In this document: positions 1 through 8,669 of the stretch, in pieces
How positions within the stretch are numbered: position 1 is the stretch's first letter
How the letters are laid out: every line of letters starts with the position of its first letter
Origin: an uncultured Eggerthellaceae bacterium
GTDB taxonomy: Bacteria; Actinomycetota; Coriobacteriia; Coriobacteriales; Eggerthellaceae
DNA: 51,071 nucleotides
NCBI GenBank assembly: GCA_910588435.1
Contig: CAJUPL010000010.1
Span: 1 to 51,071 of the forward strand
Reading direction: 5' to 3'
Translations under genes and position numbers: made by a program
The notes under the pieces: generated by a model
Seen by the model: the letters and a program-made list of their open reading frames with translations, nothing else
Databases searched by the model: none
Told to the model about the DNA's origin: nothing

Positions 1-175
1 ATCCGGGTGCTCTTGCCCTGTCGGGCAAGTTACGCATTGCTGGCGCAATGCTGCGGCTGCAATGCAGCCGCCCACATGGGAGGAAGTCAATGTTGCGCTT
101 CCAATGGAAGCGCCCACATGATGGGAGCAACTGCGGCTGCAATGCAGCCGCCTACCGCAGGGGGGGTAGTGCTGG
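1..175 (+). repeat. Family H multi-hairpin element, copy 1 (5' part outside window)
   Basis: The window opens inside this element. In order it holds the 3' arm of the outer stem (ATCCGGGTG), a TTGCCC/GGGCAA hairpin, a GCATTGC/GCAATGC hairpin, then three tandem terminal hairpins with stems GCGGCTGC/GCAGCCGC, GCGCTTCC/GGAAGCGC and GCGGCTGC/GCAGCCGC. Each has an AAT loop and is followed by CCCAC or CCTAC. Six further copies lie in this window with different but still complementary stems. No coding function is apparent. Confidence 0.8.
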
Positions 176-196
176 AGAGGTGGCCGGGAGGACACC

Positions 197-257
197 AAGG
201 CCGCTACATTCCGCATGAGCGTGAGCGATATGCGGAATGTTAAAGGCCGTAGTAAAA
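197..257 (+). repeat. Family F framed hairpin, copy A
   Basis: AAGGCCGC at 197-204 is followed by TA, a 10-bp perfect stem CATTCCGCAT/ATGCGGAATG, then TT and AAGGCCGT at 243-250. The two AAGGCCGC-like octamers form a direct repeat around the hairpin. It lies about 20 bp downstream of a family H element. A second hairpin (GCATGGGCG/CGCCCATGC, 260-284) and a third (292-313) follow, so the locus is a row of stems ending near the tRNA-Pro terminator. Confidence 0.75.
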
Positions 258-312
258 GTGCATGGGCGCGCCCTTCGCCCATGCAGCATTTTTATAGCAG
301 CAAGGCTGCTAT

Positions 313-342
313 AAAAAAAGCCCGGTGGGGTCCACCGGGCTT
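313..342 (-). terminator. Intrinsic terminator of tRNA-Pro
   Basis: On the minus strand, just downstream of tRNA-Pro, an 11-bp GC-rich stem (AAGCCCGGTGG/CCACCGGGCTT) is followed by a run of seven T. This is the classical Rho-independent form. The stem at 292-313 next to it has T/A runs on both sides and may stop transcripts arriving from either direction. Confidence 0.85.
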
Positions 343-351
343 CGAAAGATC

Positions 352-428
352 TGGTCGGGTTGACAGGATTTGAACCTGCGGCCTCTGCGTCCCGAACGCA
401 GCGCTCTACCAAGCTGAGCCACAACCCG
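352..428 (-). tRNA. tRNA-Pro (anticodon CGG)
   Basis: The minus strand folds into a cloverleaf. The acceptor stem is CGGGTTG/CAACCCG, the anticodon stem CTGCG/CGCAG encloses TTCGGGA (anticodon CGG, reading CCG), and the T-arm contains GGTTCAAATCC. The discriminator base is A at 355 and CCA is encoded at 352-354. Its own terminator follows directly. It lies upstream of the hairpin elements at the left edge of the window. Confidence 0.95.
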
Positions 429-480
429 AAATCGTGCAAGCTATGATAGCACAGCTGATGCGAGTGCGGGGCGCTCTATC

Positions 481-3141
481 TCAAGCCAATGATCTGAGGA
501 CGTTCGCAAGCGCATCATCTTTGGTGGCATTGTATGCGCACACCAGATAGCTTGCCCCTGGCCTAAGCAGCCCCTCATCTATGGCAGCAACAGCCGCCTC
601 CCTCAAGCCAGCCTGCACTTCTTTGGTTGGCGCCACGGGTATGCCAGCAGATGCCAGGATACTGTCCAGATCATCCTTGGGCGGCAAGTCAAGGCCTGTC
701 TCTTGCTGCAATTCTTGCATCTCTTCCATGCAAGCCTCAGCCATGACCTGCGACGTCACAAGGGACTTCGCATAGGCGGCAAGACCGGTCTTCGCATCTC
801 CGCTCTTCCAGAGGACGTAGGCTAGCTGATAATACGCAGAGGAGATGTCATCCGGATGCGCCATGATCTGCAAGCCATCCATGAGCGCAGATGCTGCGCT
901 TTGCATATCCCCCATCAGCATGTACGTGCGCCCAAGCAGCCTATACCCCACGCCTATGGTGGGAGCCACGTGTATGGTCCGCTTCGCCACCTGGAGCGCA
1001 TCTTCGCTTGATTCGAACGAATCGCTCAGCAGGTCTCCCAGCATGTGCGACGCCAGGAAATAGGAGTCCGGCATCAGCCTCGTCTCCTTGCCAGCGTCAT
1101 CAGCGAATGGGACGTTAGAGCCACTAGCTAGCCTGCCCGCCTTCGCAAGATCGTAGATGAGCCTTGACGGATAAGAGTCGAACGTCCTGTAGATGACGGC
1201 GTCATCATCCATGTAGCGGCCGGACAAGTCCACCTGCTGGATGAGGCTTCGAAGGGTGCTGATGGCGGCTTCAGTCTGGCCGCCCTCGGCAAGCCTTCGG
1301 GCCTCTTGGTATGCGCTGATGCCGTCGTCCCCGCCTATGAAGCAGGTTGCCACGGCAATGCTGTCATGCGCATCCACGCTGCCCTCCGCAAGGGCGGCCA
1401 TGAGCCTGTTGAAGGCATCTTGCAGATCCAGCGGGTCCGCGATGCCAGGCACCAGGCCGTCTTGGATCTCCCTTATCGTGGCTATGGCAGATGACGTGCT
1501 CTCCGCTTGGCAGATGGAATCTGCAACATGCCATGCCGTGCTGGCAAGCTCAGAGCCGAAGTTGATCTGGATCCCTAGGAGTGAATCCGCGCCGAATGCA
1601 CGTGCTGCGCGCTCGGGCAGGGGCTCATCCATCATCCGAGCAACGTCTGCATCGGTCTCCATGCGAACCTCGAAGAGGGCATCAGAGGGCGCAGCGTTCG
1701 CGAACAGCGGGTGCGGGTCTTCTCTGCGCGGCTTGGCGAACCCATCTGATGCGGCATGCTCTTCCCTGGTGAAGGAGGCGTCGAACAGGGGTGCCTTCAA
1801 GATAGCTGTTGCTGATGGGCTGCCATCGCTTTGCTGCGGGATCTCCTCCGCTATCAGCTCAACCGTACCCACCAGCTCAGATGAGCGGAATGCGATATCA
1901 GCCAACAGCAGCCCGATCCTCATGGCGTACGCCTCAGAGCTGAGCTTCGCCTCAGCTGATGCCTCAGCGGCTTGCCCGATCTTGCCACTGTAGAAGAGGT
2001 CTTCGAACATGCTGGCATTGGGAACGCGGATCTTGAAGCGAGCGATCCTCTTCACAGGATCTATGGCGAATGTTGCATCCACCCTCAAGGGCAAGACCAT
2101 GTTCTCTATTCCGGCAGCGATCCTGCTCCATGCCTCCCATTGGCCGCCCGGTTCACCCTTCGGGAACTCCACGGCAAGGTCAAGAGACGGGGTCTGCGTG
2201 GCCGCCCCTTCCACTAGGAACGATTCGCATGAGTCAAGGCTTGCAATGCTGTTCTTCTCTGAGAGCGCATCCATGACGCTTGCCGATAGCGCGAAGAGGT
2301 TCAGCGACGCCTCCAGCTCCCAAGCGGTCTGCTGGCTGAGTGGGAGGTCCTCGCCCTCGATGGCAACGTAGTAGGTATCCGCATAGCTCTTCGTCCTGAC
2401 CAGGCGCAGAGCATCTGGCAAGCCAGGGACGTTCGCCAGCTCAGGGATGTTCGCCTCATCCAGGCGGTCTGCCAGGCGCTCTATCAGCGGATGGAGCGCG
2501 ATGGTGGGGTCTGCTTTGACGGACTCCGCGCGCCTAATCACCTTGGAGAGCGCAGTCAGCATGTCGGCAGAGGTGAGCAGCCCATGGACATCTGAGATGC
2601 TCATGGGGAGCGTGGCGCTCCCGAGCGTTGGCCTGTAGACGAACGCCAGATACGCGCGCGTCATCAGGTCATAGTAGTGAAGGCGCTTGTCATGCCCCTT
2701 GAAGTCATACCAGGTGTCAGTGATGTCGTACTTCGCATTCTGACCGGAGCCATGCATGACATATCGGGCGCATTCAACAAGCTGTCCGTCCTTGTTCCTG
2801 ATGAGGATCACGCCCTCATCAGGCTCATCAAGGCGCACGATCTGCAGGTCATCCATCTGAGCGGGCGGGTTCTGGAAGCCCTCTTGGGTGGTGAAGGCGC
2901 GCCCGAACATATCCACGTATGCCAGGACGCGAGCCTTCTTATCCGGCAAGAATTCCACCACATAGAAGCCGCCGCTTTGAGGCGTGGGGATGGCCCCTTT
3001 GAACCATCCGAACTGGGCGCCTGCAGGTGGCACTCCAGGCTCTACCGGAGCCACCGCATCTTCCATGACATCCTTGCGGCACGACCAGATGCGCTGGCCC
3101 GTGCCTATCCTATAGATGCCGTCGCCAAGGTATTCAGCCAC
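481..3141 (-). CDS. Large TPR-containing protein of unknown function
   Basis: About 886 residues, soluble, with no signal peptide or membrane helix. The C-terminal third carries helical repeats of tetratricopeptide type (for example around the segments VGYRLLGRTYMLMGDMQSA and SSAYYQLAYVLWKSGDAKTG), which usually mediate protein-protein contacts. The N-terminal part is rich in WY/F-containing beta-like segments and matches nothing I recognise. I place the start at GTG 3141: the GGGAG Shine-Dalgarno is about 8 nt upstream of it but only 2 nt from the alternative TTG at 3147. The gene follows purH by about 30 bp on the same strand and is probably the last gene of that transcript, though nothing in it suggests purine metabolism. 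Function is unknown. Confidence 0.8.
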   Translation of the reverse strand: MAEYLGDGIYRIGTGQRIWSCRKDVMEDAVAPVEPGVPPAGAQFGWFKGAIPTPQSGGFYVVEFLPDKKARVLAYVDMFGRAFTTQEGFQNPPAQMDDLQIVRLDEPDEGVILIRNKDGQLVECARYVMHGSGQNAKYDITDTWYDFKGHDKRLHYYDLMTRAYLAFVYRPTLGSATLPMSISDVHGLLTSADMLTALSKVIRRAESVKADPTIALHPLIERLADRLDEANIPELANVPGLPDALRLVRTKSYADTYYVAIEGEDLPLSQQTAWELEASLNLFALSASVMDALSEKNSIASLDSCESFLVEGAATQTPSLDLAVEFPKGEPGGQWEAWSRIAAGIENMVLPLRVDATFAIDPVKRIARFKIRVPNASMFEDLFYSGKIGQAAEASAEAKLSSEAYAMRIGLLLADIAFRSSELVGTVELIAEEIPQQSDGSPSATAILKAPLFDASFTREEHAASDGFAKPRREDPHPLFANAAPSDALFEVRMETDADVARMMDEPLPERAARAFGADSLLGIQINFGSELASTAWHVADSICQAESTSSAIATIREIQDGLVPGIADPLDLQDAFNRLMAALAEGSVDAHDSIAVATCFIGGDDGISAYQEARRLAEGGQTEAAISTLRSLIQQVDLSGRYMDDDAVIYRTFDSYPSRLIYDLAKAGRLASGSNVPFADDAGKETRLMPDSYFLASHMLGDLLSDSFESSEDALQVAKRTIHVAPTIGVGYRLLGRTYMLMGDMQSAASALMDGLQIMAHPDDISSAYYQLAYVLWKSGDAKTGLAAYAKSLVTSQVMAEACMEEMQELQQETGLDLPPKDDLDSILASAGIPVAPTKEVQAGLREAAVAAIDEGLLRPGASYLVCAYNATKDDALANVLRSLA

Positions 3142-3172
3142 GCTCAAAGCTCCCTTGCCGTCAGATCCCCAC

Positions 3173-4747
3173 CTAGTGCCTGAAGTGCCTGTGCCCGGTG
3201 AACACCAGGGCCACGCCCTTCTCGTTCGCGGCCTGGATGACCTCTTCGTCGCGAATGGAGCCGCCTGGCTCTATCACGGCCACAACACCCGCATCAGCCA
3301 GAACGTCGAACCCATCACGGAACGGGAAGAACGCATCAGATGCCGCAACAGCGCCCTTGGCCTTGTCCCCGGCCTGCTCAACGGCGATGCGCGCGGAGTT
3401 CACGCGGTTCGGCTGGCCGCCGCCAGCGCCCACGCTCATGTTGTCCTTGGCGATCAGGATGGCGTTGGATTTCACGGACTTCACCGCACGCCACGCGAAG
3501 AGGAGCTCCTCCATCTGCTCAGGCGTTGGCTGCACATCTCCAGCAACTTCGAACGTGTCAAAGCCCTCCGTCACAGAGTCAGATATCTGGGCCAGCAGGC
3601 CGCCTTCGACGCTGCGGTACTCAACGGCCTCACCGGGCGCATTCACACCACCGGTTGCAAGCAGGCGGCAGTTCGGCTTGCTGGAATACATCTCACAAGC
3701 ATCCCCTGAGAACTCAGGAGCCACGATGGCCTCCACGAACTGCTTGTTCTCATAGATGGCAGCCACCGTCTCACCGGTGACAGGCCTGTTGAACGCCATG
3801 ACGCCACCGTAGGCTGACACAGGATCGCACTCATGCGCGCGCTTGTAAGCCGCGGTCACGTTCTCATCCACGCAGACGCCGCAAGGGGTCAGATGCTTCA
3901 CGATCACGCAAGCAGGAGCATCGTATTCGCGAACGGCAGCCCATGCCGCATCCAGGTCAAGGTAGTTGTTGTAAGAGAGCTCCTTGCCCTGCAGCTGCAG
4001 CGCATGCGCCAGCGTGTGATCCGCGTTCGGGAAGTCATCGCGCGTGTAGAAGGCAGCAGCCTGATGCGGGTTCTCGCCGTAGCGGAGGTCCTGCTTCTTG
4101 GTGAGGCCAAGGGCCACGGCTGGCGGGAAGGCAGCGTCCTCAGCGCCCTCAAGCTGACCTGCCATCCAGCGAGAGATGGCGCCGTCATACGCAGCCGTTG
4201 TGGTGAACACGTCCAATGCGAACGCGCGGCGCGTGTCATATGAGGTGCGCCCGTCAAGCTCACGCATCTCAGAGAGCACGTCATCATACTTCGCAGGGTC
4301 AGTCACAACGGTGACGCTTGCGAAGTTCTTTGCGGCAGAGCGCAACATGGACGGCCCGCCGATGTCTATGTTCTCAATGCATGTATCGAAATCCGCGCCG
4401 GAATCCACCGTCTTCTGAAAGGCGTAGAGGTTCACCACCACCATGTCGATCATCTCTATGCCGTGCTCTTCGGCTTGGCGCATATGGTCTGCGTTGTCAC
4501 GCTTGCCAAGAAGGCCGCCGTGCACGCGCGGATGCAGCGTCTTCACGCGGCCATCCATCATCTCCGGGAACTGCGTGACCTCATCTATCGGCGTGACCGG
4601 AACGCCCGCATCGGCTATAGCGCGCGCGGTGCCTCCCGTAGAGATGATCTGGCAGCCGAACTCGTCCACCAGCGAACGTGCGAACTCGACGATCCCCGTC
4701 TTGTCCGTGACGGACATCAACACTCTGCGTATCTGCGGATTCTCCAT
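3173..4747 (-). CDS. purH: Bifunctional AICAR transformylase / IMP cyclohydrolase
   Basis: Catalyses the last two steps of purine synthesis: formylation of AICAR with 10-formyl-THF, then ring closure to IMP. The 524-residue length is normal. The N-terminal cyclohydrolase (MGS-like) domain shows STGGT (36-40) and the DGRVKTLHPRVHGG block (about 65-78). The C-terminal transformylase domain shows the DLRYGENPHQ, FFPFRDG and PGGSIRDEE motifs and ends in VFTGHRHFRH. The usual KHxNPCG active-site motif reads KHLTPCG here, with Thr in place of Asn. The Lys-His pair is kept, so activity is expected. It lies 9 nt after the xdhC-like gene and in the purM-purN-purH order, with a GGAG ribosome site before the ATG. 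Confidence 0.97.
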   Translation of the reverse strand: MENPQIRRVLMSVTDKTGIVEFARSLVDEFGCQIISTGGTARAIADAGVPVTPIDEVTQFPEMMDGRVKTLHPRVHGGLLGKRDNADHMRQAEEHGIEMIDMVVVNLYAFQKTVDSGADFDTCIENIDIGGPSMLRSAAKNFASVTVVTDPAKYDDVLSEMRELDGRTSYDTRRAFALDVFTTTAAYDGAISRWMAGQLEGAEDAAFPPAVALGLTKKQDLRYGENPHQAAAFYTRDDFPNADHTLAHALQLQGKELSYNNYLDLDAAWAAVREYDAPACVIVKHLTPCGVCVDENVTAAYKRAHECDPVSAYGGVMAFNRPVTGETVAAIYENKQFVEAIVAPEFSGDACEMYSSKPNCRLLATGGVNAPGEAVEYRSVEGGLLAQISDSVTEGFDTFEVAGDVQPTPEQMEELLFAWRAVKSVKSNAILIAKDNMSVGAGGGQPNRVNSARIAVEQAGDKAKGAVAASDAFFPFRDGFDVLADAGVVAVIEPGGSIRDEEVIQAANEKGVALVFTGHRHFRH

Positions 4748-4756
4748 GAAGAGCTC

Positions 4757-5746
4757 CTACCTTCCCAATGATGCCTCATGCTTGTCTTGCGCCTCTTTGC
4801 TGTAGCGCTCTTTGTAGCGCACGTCTATCAGCTCAGCCACGATGGCTATTGCCAGCTCAGCCGGTGTCTTCGCACCGAACTTGAGCCCGATGGGGCGCTT
4901 CACGCGCTCCCAATCCTCCTCAGTGATGCCAGCGTTGATGACCAGGTCATGCACGGTGGAGTTCTTGCCAGCGCAGCCCATCATGCCAACGTAGCGAACG
5001 TCATTCTCAAGCGCCCAGATGCAGCTCTCCGGATCGAACATATGTCCGCGAGTGAGCACGCAGACGTAGTCCTCAGGAGATGCGCTCAAGTTCGCAAGCT
5101 CATGGAAATCCCCGCCGTGGAGCATCACGCGCTCAACGGACGGGAAGCGCTCCTCGTTCAGGTAAGCGGGGTCATAGTCAGCAACCTTCACCTCAAAGCC
5201 TACGTGGCTTGCAAGGCGCGCCAGCTCAACCGCTACATCGGATGCGCCCAGAAGCCACACGCGAATTGCACCGAAGAGCGGCACGCTGGTCCAGGTGAGG
5301 CCTTCGAACTGCTGGTTATGCATGGAAGGCCCGCGGGTGACATCCTTCATCTGGAACGTGTCACGTGCGCTGTATCCGTGAGCGGAGACTATCTCCTTCG
5401 CGTCATTGCAGAAGAAGACGAACGAATCCGCGTTCGCAGATCCCTCATCGCCGTACTTCTTCGTGACCTCATTGTCAGTGTTGGACATAGCGGCCGCGCC
5501 GTCATATACCAGCTTGAACCCAAGCCAGGCCAGGTCCCCTTCGTCCATGGCCTTGAGCGCGCGCTGAAATGTTGGGATGTCTGCCTGAGCCAGGCCTTCG
5601 GCTATGCGGGTGAGGTCTGCCGGTGAGAGATGATCGTTGCCAGCCGTAGCCTCCTCAGAGAATGTCGGGAAGTCTGCCAGCTCAAGCGTGGGCTGCTCCC
5701 CCGCCTCCAGAGCTTCGATGATGCCCTCTATTGCTTCTCTTCTCAT
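4757..5746 (-). CDS. XdhC/CoxF-family protein inside the purine operon
   Basis: A 329-residue protein with a C-terminal Rossmann-like XdhC domain (about 160-310), shown by RVWLLGASDVA, VCVLTRGHMFDPE and RYVGMMGCAGK followed by the GLKFGAKTPAELAIAIVAE block. The family helps insert or sulfurate the molybdenum cofactor of xanthine dehydrogenase-type hydroxylases, and related proteins occur with selenium-dependent ones. The N-terminal part (about 1-150) fits the first XdhC domain, but its cysteine motif is not obvious. It overlaps purN by ATGA and precedes purH by 9 nt, so it is co-transcribed with purine synthesis genes. No xanthine dehydrogenase subunit is in the window. Its exact substrate is not deducible. 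Confidence 0.88.
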   Translation of the reverse strand: MRREAIEGIIEALEAGEQPTLELADFPTFSEEATAGNDHLSPADLTRIAEGLAQADIPTFQRALKAMDEGDLAWLGFKLVYDGAAAMSNTDNEVTKKYGDEGSANADSFVFFCNDAKEIVSAHGYSARDTFQMKDVTRGPSMHNQQFEGLTWTSVPLFGAIRVWLLGASDVAVELARLASHVGFEVKVADYDPAYLNEERFPSVERVMLHGGDFHELANLSASPEDYVCVLTRGHMFDPESCIWALENDVRYVGMMGCAGKNSTVHDLVINAGITEEDWERVKRPIGLKFGAKTPAELAIAIVAELIDVRYKERYSKEAQDKHEASLGR

Positions 5747-6372
5747 GCGATGCGAACCTTCCTCTCATCGTCAACTGATATGCGGCCTTCCGCCAGAAGG
5801 CGCAAGACCTCTGGGTAGAGCACGTGCTCCGTTGCGTGGATGCGCGCCTCTAGGTCATCTATGGTGTCAGGCTCAAGCACCGGCACAGCGCGCTGCGCGA
5901 TGATAGGCCCCTTGTCGTAATCTTCGTTCGCGAAGTGCACGGTGACGCCCGTCACCTTCACGCCAGCATCCCACGCATCCTGGATGGCGTGCGCGCCCTT
6001 GAATGAGGGCAGCAGCGCCGGGTGCAGGTTTAGCACGCGATCAGGGAAGGCATTCAGCACAACAGGCGTGAGCTTGCGCATATAGCCCGCCATGACCAGA
6101 TATTCCGCGCCCGCATCCTGCATCTGGCTGACTATGCGCGCATCCGCCTCCTCCGGGTTGGCGTAGACGGTCTTGTCAAGCGCGCATACGGAGATGCCGG
6201 CTTCCTTCGCGCGCTTTATGCCGAATGCATCCGGGCGGGATGAGATCACGTGGACTATCTCTACGGGCAGCCCATCTTGTGCTGCGTCTATGATTGCCTG
6301 CAGGTTGGTGCCAGAGCCTGAGAGCAGGACGCCTATCTTCAGCTTAGGGGTGCCTGAGCTGCCTTCGCTCAT
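5743..6372 (-). CDS. purN: Phosphoribosylglycinamide formyltransferase (GART)
   Basis: Transfers formyl from 10-formyl-THF to GAR, the third step of purine synthesis. It has 209 residues, normal for the family. The phosphate-binding loop LSGSGTNLQAI is near the N-terminus. The catalytic Asn and His are in LNLHPALLPSFKGAHAI, and the catalytic Asp is in DYDKGPII, as in E. coli PurN (Asn106, His108, Asp144). It overlaps purM upstream and the xdhC-like gene downstream by 4 bp each (ATGA), which indicates translational coupling in one operon. Confidence 0.97.
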   Translation of the reverse strand: MSEGSSGTPKLKIGVLLSGSGTNLQAIIDAAQDGLPVEIVHVISSRPDAFGIKRAKEAGISVCALDKTVYANPEEADARIVSQMQDAGAEYLVMAGYMRKLTPVVLNAFPDRVLNLHPALLPSFKGAHAIQDAWDAGVKVTGVTVHFANEDYDKGPIIAQRAVPVLEPDTIDDLEARIHATEHVLYPEVLRLLAEGRISVDDERKVRIA

Positions 6373-7424
6373 TCGTACACCACCTTGCCCTCACCCTTGC
6401 TGACCTCTCCTATGATGCATGCATCCTCATCCGCATCCTTGAGATGTGCCATGACATCGTCTGCGCTTGCAGCATCCACCACCAGCACCATGCCGATCCC
6501 CATGTTGAACGTCTTCAGCGCCTCTTCATCAGAGAGGTTCGCCGAGTCACAGATGAAGCGGATGATGGGAAGCTCAGGCCAGCTGCCCAAGCGCACGTGC
6601 GCGTCCATGGTATCCGGCATGGCGCGGTCAAGGTTCTCCGTGATGCCGCCGCCAGTGATATGCGCAAGAGAATGCACCGCGCCAGGCAGCGCTCGCATGA
6701 TGCTGAGCACCTGACGGACATAGATCCTGGTTGGTTGCAAGAGCGCTTCTAGGATGGATGCACCGTCAAGCCACTCCCTTGGCTCTGCCAGCTCCTCAAG
6801 CTCCTTGCCCTCGAAAGCCACCTTGCGGACGAGCGAATAGCCGTTCGAATGGATGCCGGAGGATGGAAGCCCGATGAGCACGTCCCCTTCGCGAACGTTT
6901 CGCACATCCAGCATCTTGGGGCGGTCAACCAGCCCTACGCAGAAGCCCGAAAGGTCATAGTCATCTGGGTCCATGACGCCTGGATGCTCCGCCATCTCAC
7001 CGCCGATGAGCGCGCATCCCGCCAGCTTGCAGCCTTCCGCAATGCCGCCGACGATGGCAGCCGCGGACTCTTCGGTGAGCTTGCCAACGGCCATGTAGTC
7101 AAGGAAGAAGAGGGGCTCAGCGCCGCAAGCCAGGATGTCGTTCGCGCACATGGCAACAAGGTCTATCCCCACAGTGCCGTGAACGCCAGCCGCTTGAGCG
7201 ATCTTCAGCTTCGTGCCAACGCCGTCTGTACCGCTGACCAGGATGGGGTCTTCCATATCCTTGGCCGCGCTCAGGCTGAACAGCCCGCCGAAACCGCCTA
7301 TGTCCCCTATCACCTCCGGCCTGTATGTCTCCTTGACGATGGGCTTGATGGCGCGAACCGCTCGTGCGCCCTCCGCCGTGTCAACCCCGGCACTTGCGTA
7401 GGTGACTTCCTGGGCCATTGGCAC
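6369..7424 (-). CDS. purM: Phosphoribosylformylglycinamidine cyclo-ligase (AIR synthetase)
   Basis: ATP-dependent ring closure of FGAM to AIR, the fifth step of purine synthesis. 351 residues, normal length. Family motifs include DPILVSGTDGVGTKLKIA, GGEMAEHPGVM, GLPSSGIHSNGYSLVRK and HITGGGITENLDRAMP. The start has AAAGGAG 6 nt upstream. It is the first pur gene of the block. The sortase gene ends 47 bp upstream on the same strand, so purM may have its own promoter in that gap or be read through from the sortase gene; I see no clear promoter there. Confidence 0.97.
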   Translation of the reverse strand: MPMAQEVTYASAGVDTAEGARAVRAIKPIVKETYRPEVIGDIGGFGGLFSLSAAKDMEDPILVSGTDGVGTKLKIAQAAGVHGTVGIDLVAMCANDILACGAEPLFFLDYMAVGKLTEESAAAIVGGIAEGCKLAGCALIGGEMAEHPGVMDPDDYDLSGFCVGLVDRPKMLDVRNVREGDVLIGLPSSGIHSNGYSLVRKVAFEGKELEELAEPREWLDGASILEALLQPTRIYVRQVLSIMRALPGAVHSLAHITGGGITENLDRAMPDTMDAHVRLGSWPELPIIRFICDSANLSDEEALKTFNMGIGMVLVVDAASADDVMAHLKDADEDACIIGEVSKGEGKVVYE

Positions 7425-7471
7425 TCCTTTTGAGTTGCGTGTTCGGGAATGAGGCCATTCTAGCAGTTGAG

Positions 7472-8653
7472 CTAGAGCAGCCGCTCATCAACCATGCCAA
7501 GGACCTCTGATTCGCTCTCATCGTCCATGAGCGAGTCCTCGAGCACGGCATCAGAGCCCGCAGGCAAGAAGCCCTCCACCCTGGAGAACGTGATGATCCT
7601 GTACTCATGGTCTGGCTGGCTGCACGTTGAGAAGGCGAACACCTGCTTCACGCTTGCCGCCGCCGGGGCTGGCGGATCGGGTGTCACCAAGGATGCATCT
7701 ATGCGCGCCTGGATGTAGTCTGTGAGCTCTTGCCTTGTTTCGAAGTTGGGGATGACTATGCTGGTGTCAGACCCCAAGACCTTATCCACCGCGAACGTAG
7801 ACAGCTTGAAGTTGCCCACCGGCGTGAGCACGTAGACGATCCTGTTGGCGTTGAACACGTCAGTGTCTTGCAAGTCTGCGAAGGCCGAGAACATGGAGCC
7901 GTTGTTCAGGTGATGGCCGTAGATGACGTTCACCTGGTCTGTCCATTCGGGAGAGTTCACGCCAGCCAGCATGACGGTGCCGTATTCAGCGCCGAACGTC
8001 CCAGCCGAGTTGTCCCCGAAGGAGCGCTTCAGGTAGTAGTTGTCGTCGTTCTCACGCCAGACGATGGGGTAGTTGATCACAGTGCCCGGGAAATAGACCC
8101 AGCCAACAACATCTGGGTTGATGGCACGCAGGCCGTCCCAGTCTATATGGAAGCTGGTGAGGGAGCCTTCAGGGTCATCCACCTGCATGTACTCTTGTGC
8201 CAGCTCATCGTATTCCTGCTGGCCAGCCCAGTACGTGTACATGATGTAACCCACGCAGGATAGCGCCACTATCAGCACTGCCAATGACAGCAGGAACAGG
8301 ATGCGCCAGGCACCTCCGCGCCGAGCGCCCTTAGAATATTGCTTGTCAGCATGCTTCACGGCGGATGCCTGCGTGACCCCGCGAACGGCTCCAGCTTGCG
8401 CCTGTTGCGCAGGCTGCTGGGGCTGCATGGGAGTGTACGGCTGCTGCGGTGGTTGCTGCTGTTGCGGCTGCTGTTGCTGATGGGGTTGCTGGTAAGGCTG
8501 GTAGGGCTGCTGAGCCTGCTGGTATCCAGGCTGCTGCCCAGGGTATTGATTCGGCATGCCCTGCTGGTTTGGGACGTTAGGCTGTCCTGGGCGCTGTGGC
8601 TGCCCAGGGATGTTCGCCTGAGGATTGCCCATAGGGCCTTCGGGGTATGCCAT
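7472..8653 (-). CDS. Class B sortase with a long Gln/Pro-rich cytoplasmic tail
   Basis: A membrane transpeptidase of the SrtB type, which cuts LPXTG-like sorting signals and joins the protein to cell wall or pilin. Of 393 residues, the first ~110 are low-complexity Pro/Gln/Tyr repeats. A single helix (about 117-141) follows, then the extracellular catalytic domain with His247 in IYGHHL, Cys344 in FSTCS and Arg352 in YRIITF. WDGLRAINPDVVGWVYFPG is the usual SrtB entry strand. Class B enzymes usually lack the Q/P-rich tail. It follows a 39-residue membrane peptide by 16 nt. Possible substrates with VPATG and MPQTG signals are encoded about 17 kb away in this window. Which sortase handles them is inference. 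Confidence 0.93.
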   Translation of the reverse strand: MAYPEGPMGNPQANIPGQPQRPGQPNVPNQQGMPNQYPGQQPGYQQAQQPYQPYQQPHQQQQPQQQQPPQQPYTPMQPQQPAQQAQAGAVRGVTQASAVKHADKQYSKGARRGGAWRILFLLSLAVLIVALSCVGYIMYTYWAGQQEYDELAQEYMQVDDPEGSLTSFHIDWDGLRAINPDVVGWVYFPGTVINYPIVWRENDDNYYLKRSFGDNSAGTFGAEYGTVMLAGVNSPEWTDQVNVIYGHHLNNGSMFSAFADLQDTDVFNANRIVYVLTPVGNFKLSTFAVDKVLGSDTSIVIPNFETRQELTDYIQARIDASLVTPDPPAPAAASVKQVFAFSTCSQPDHEYRIITFSRVEGFLPAGSDAVLEDSLMDDESESEVLGMVDERLL

Positions 8654-8669
8654 ATCTGAGGCTTGTCTC

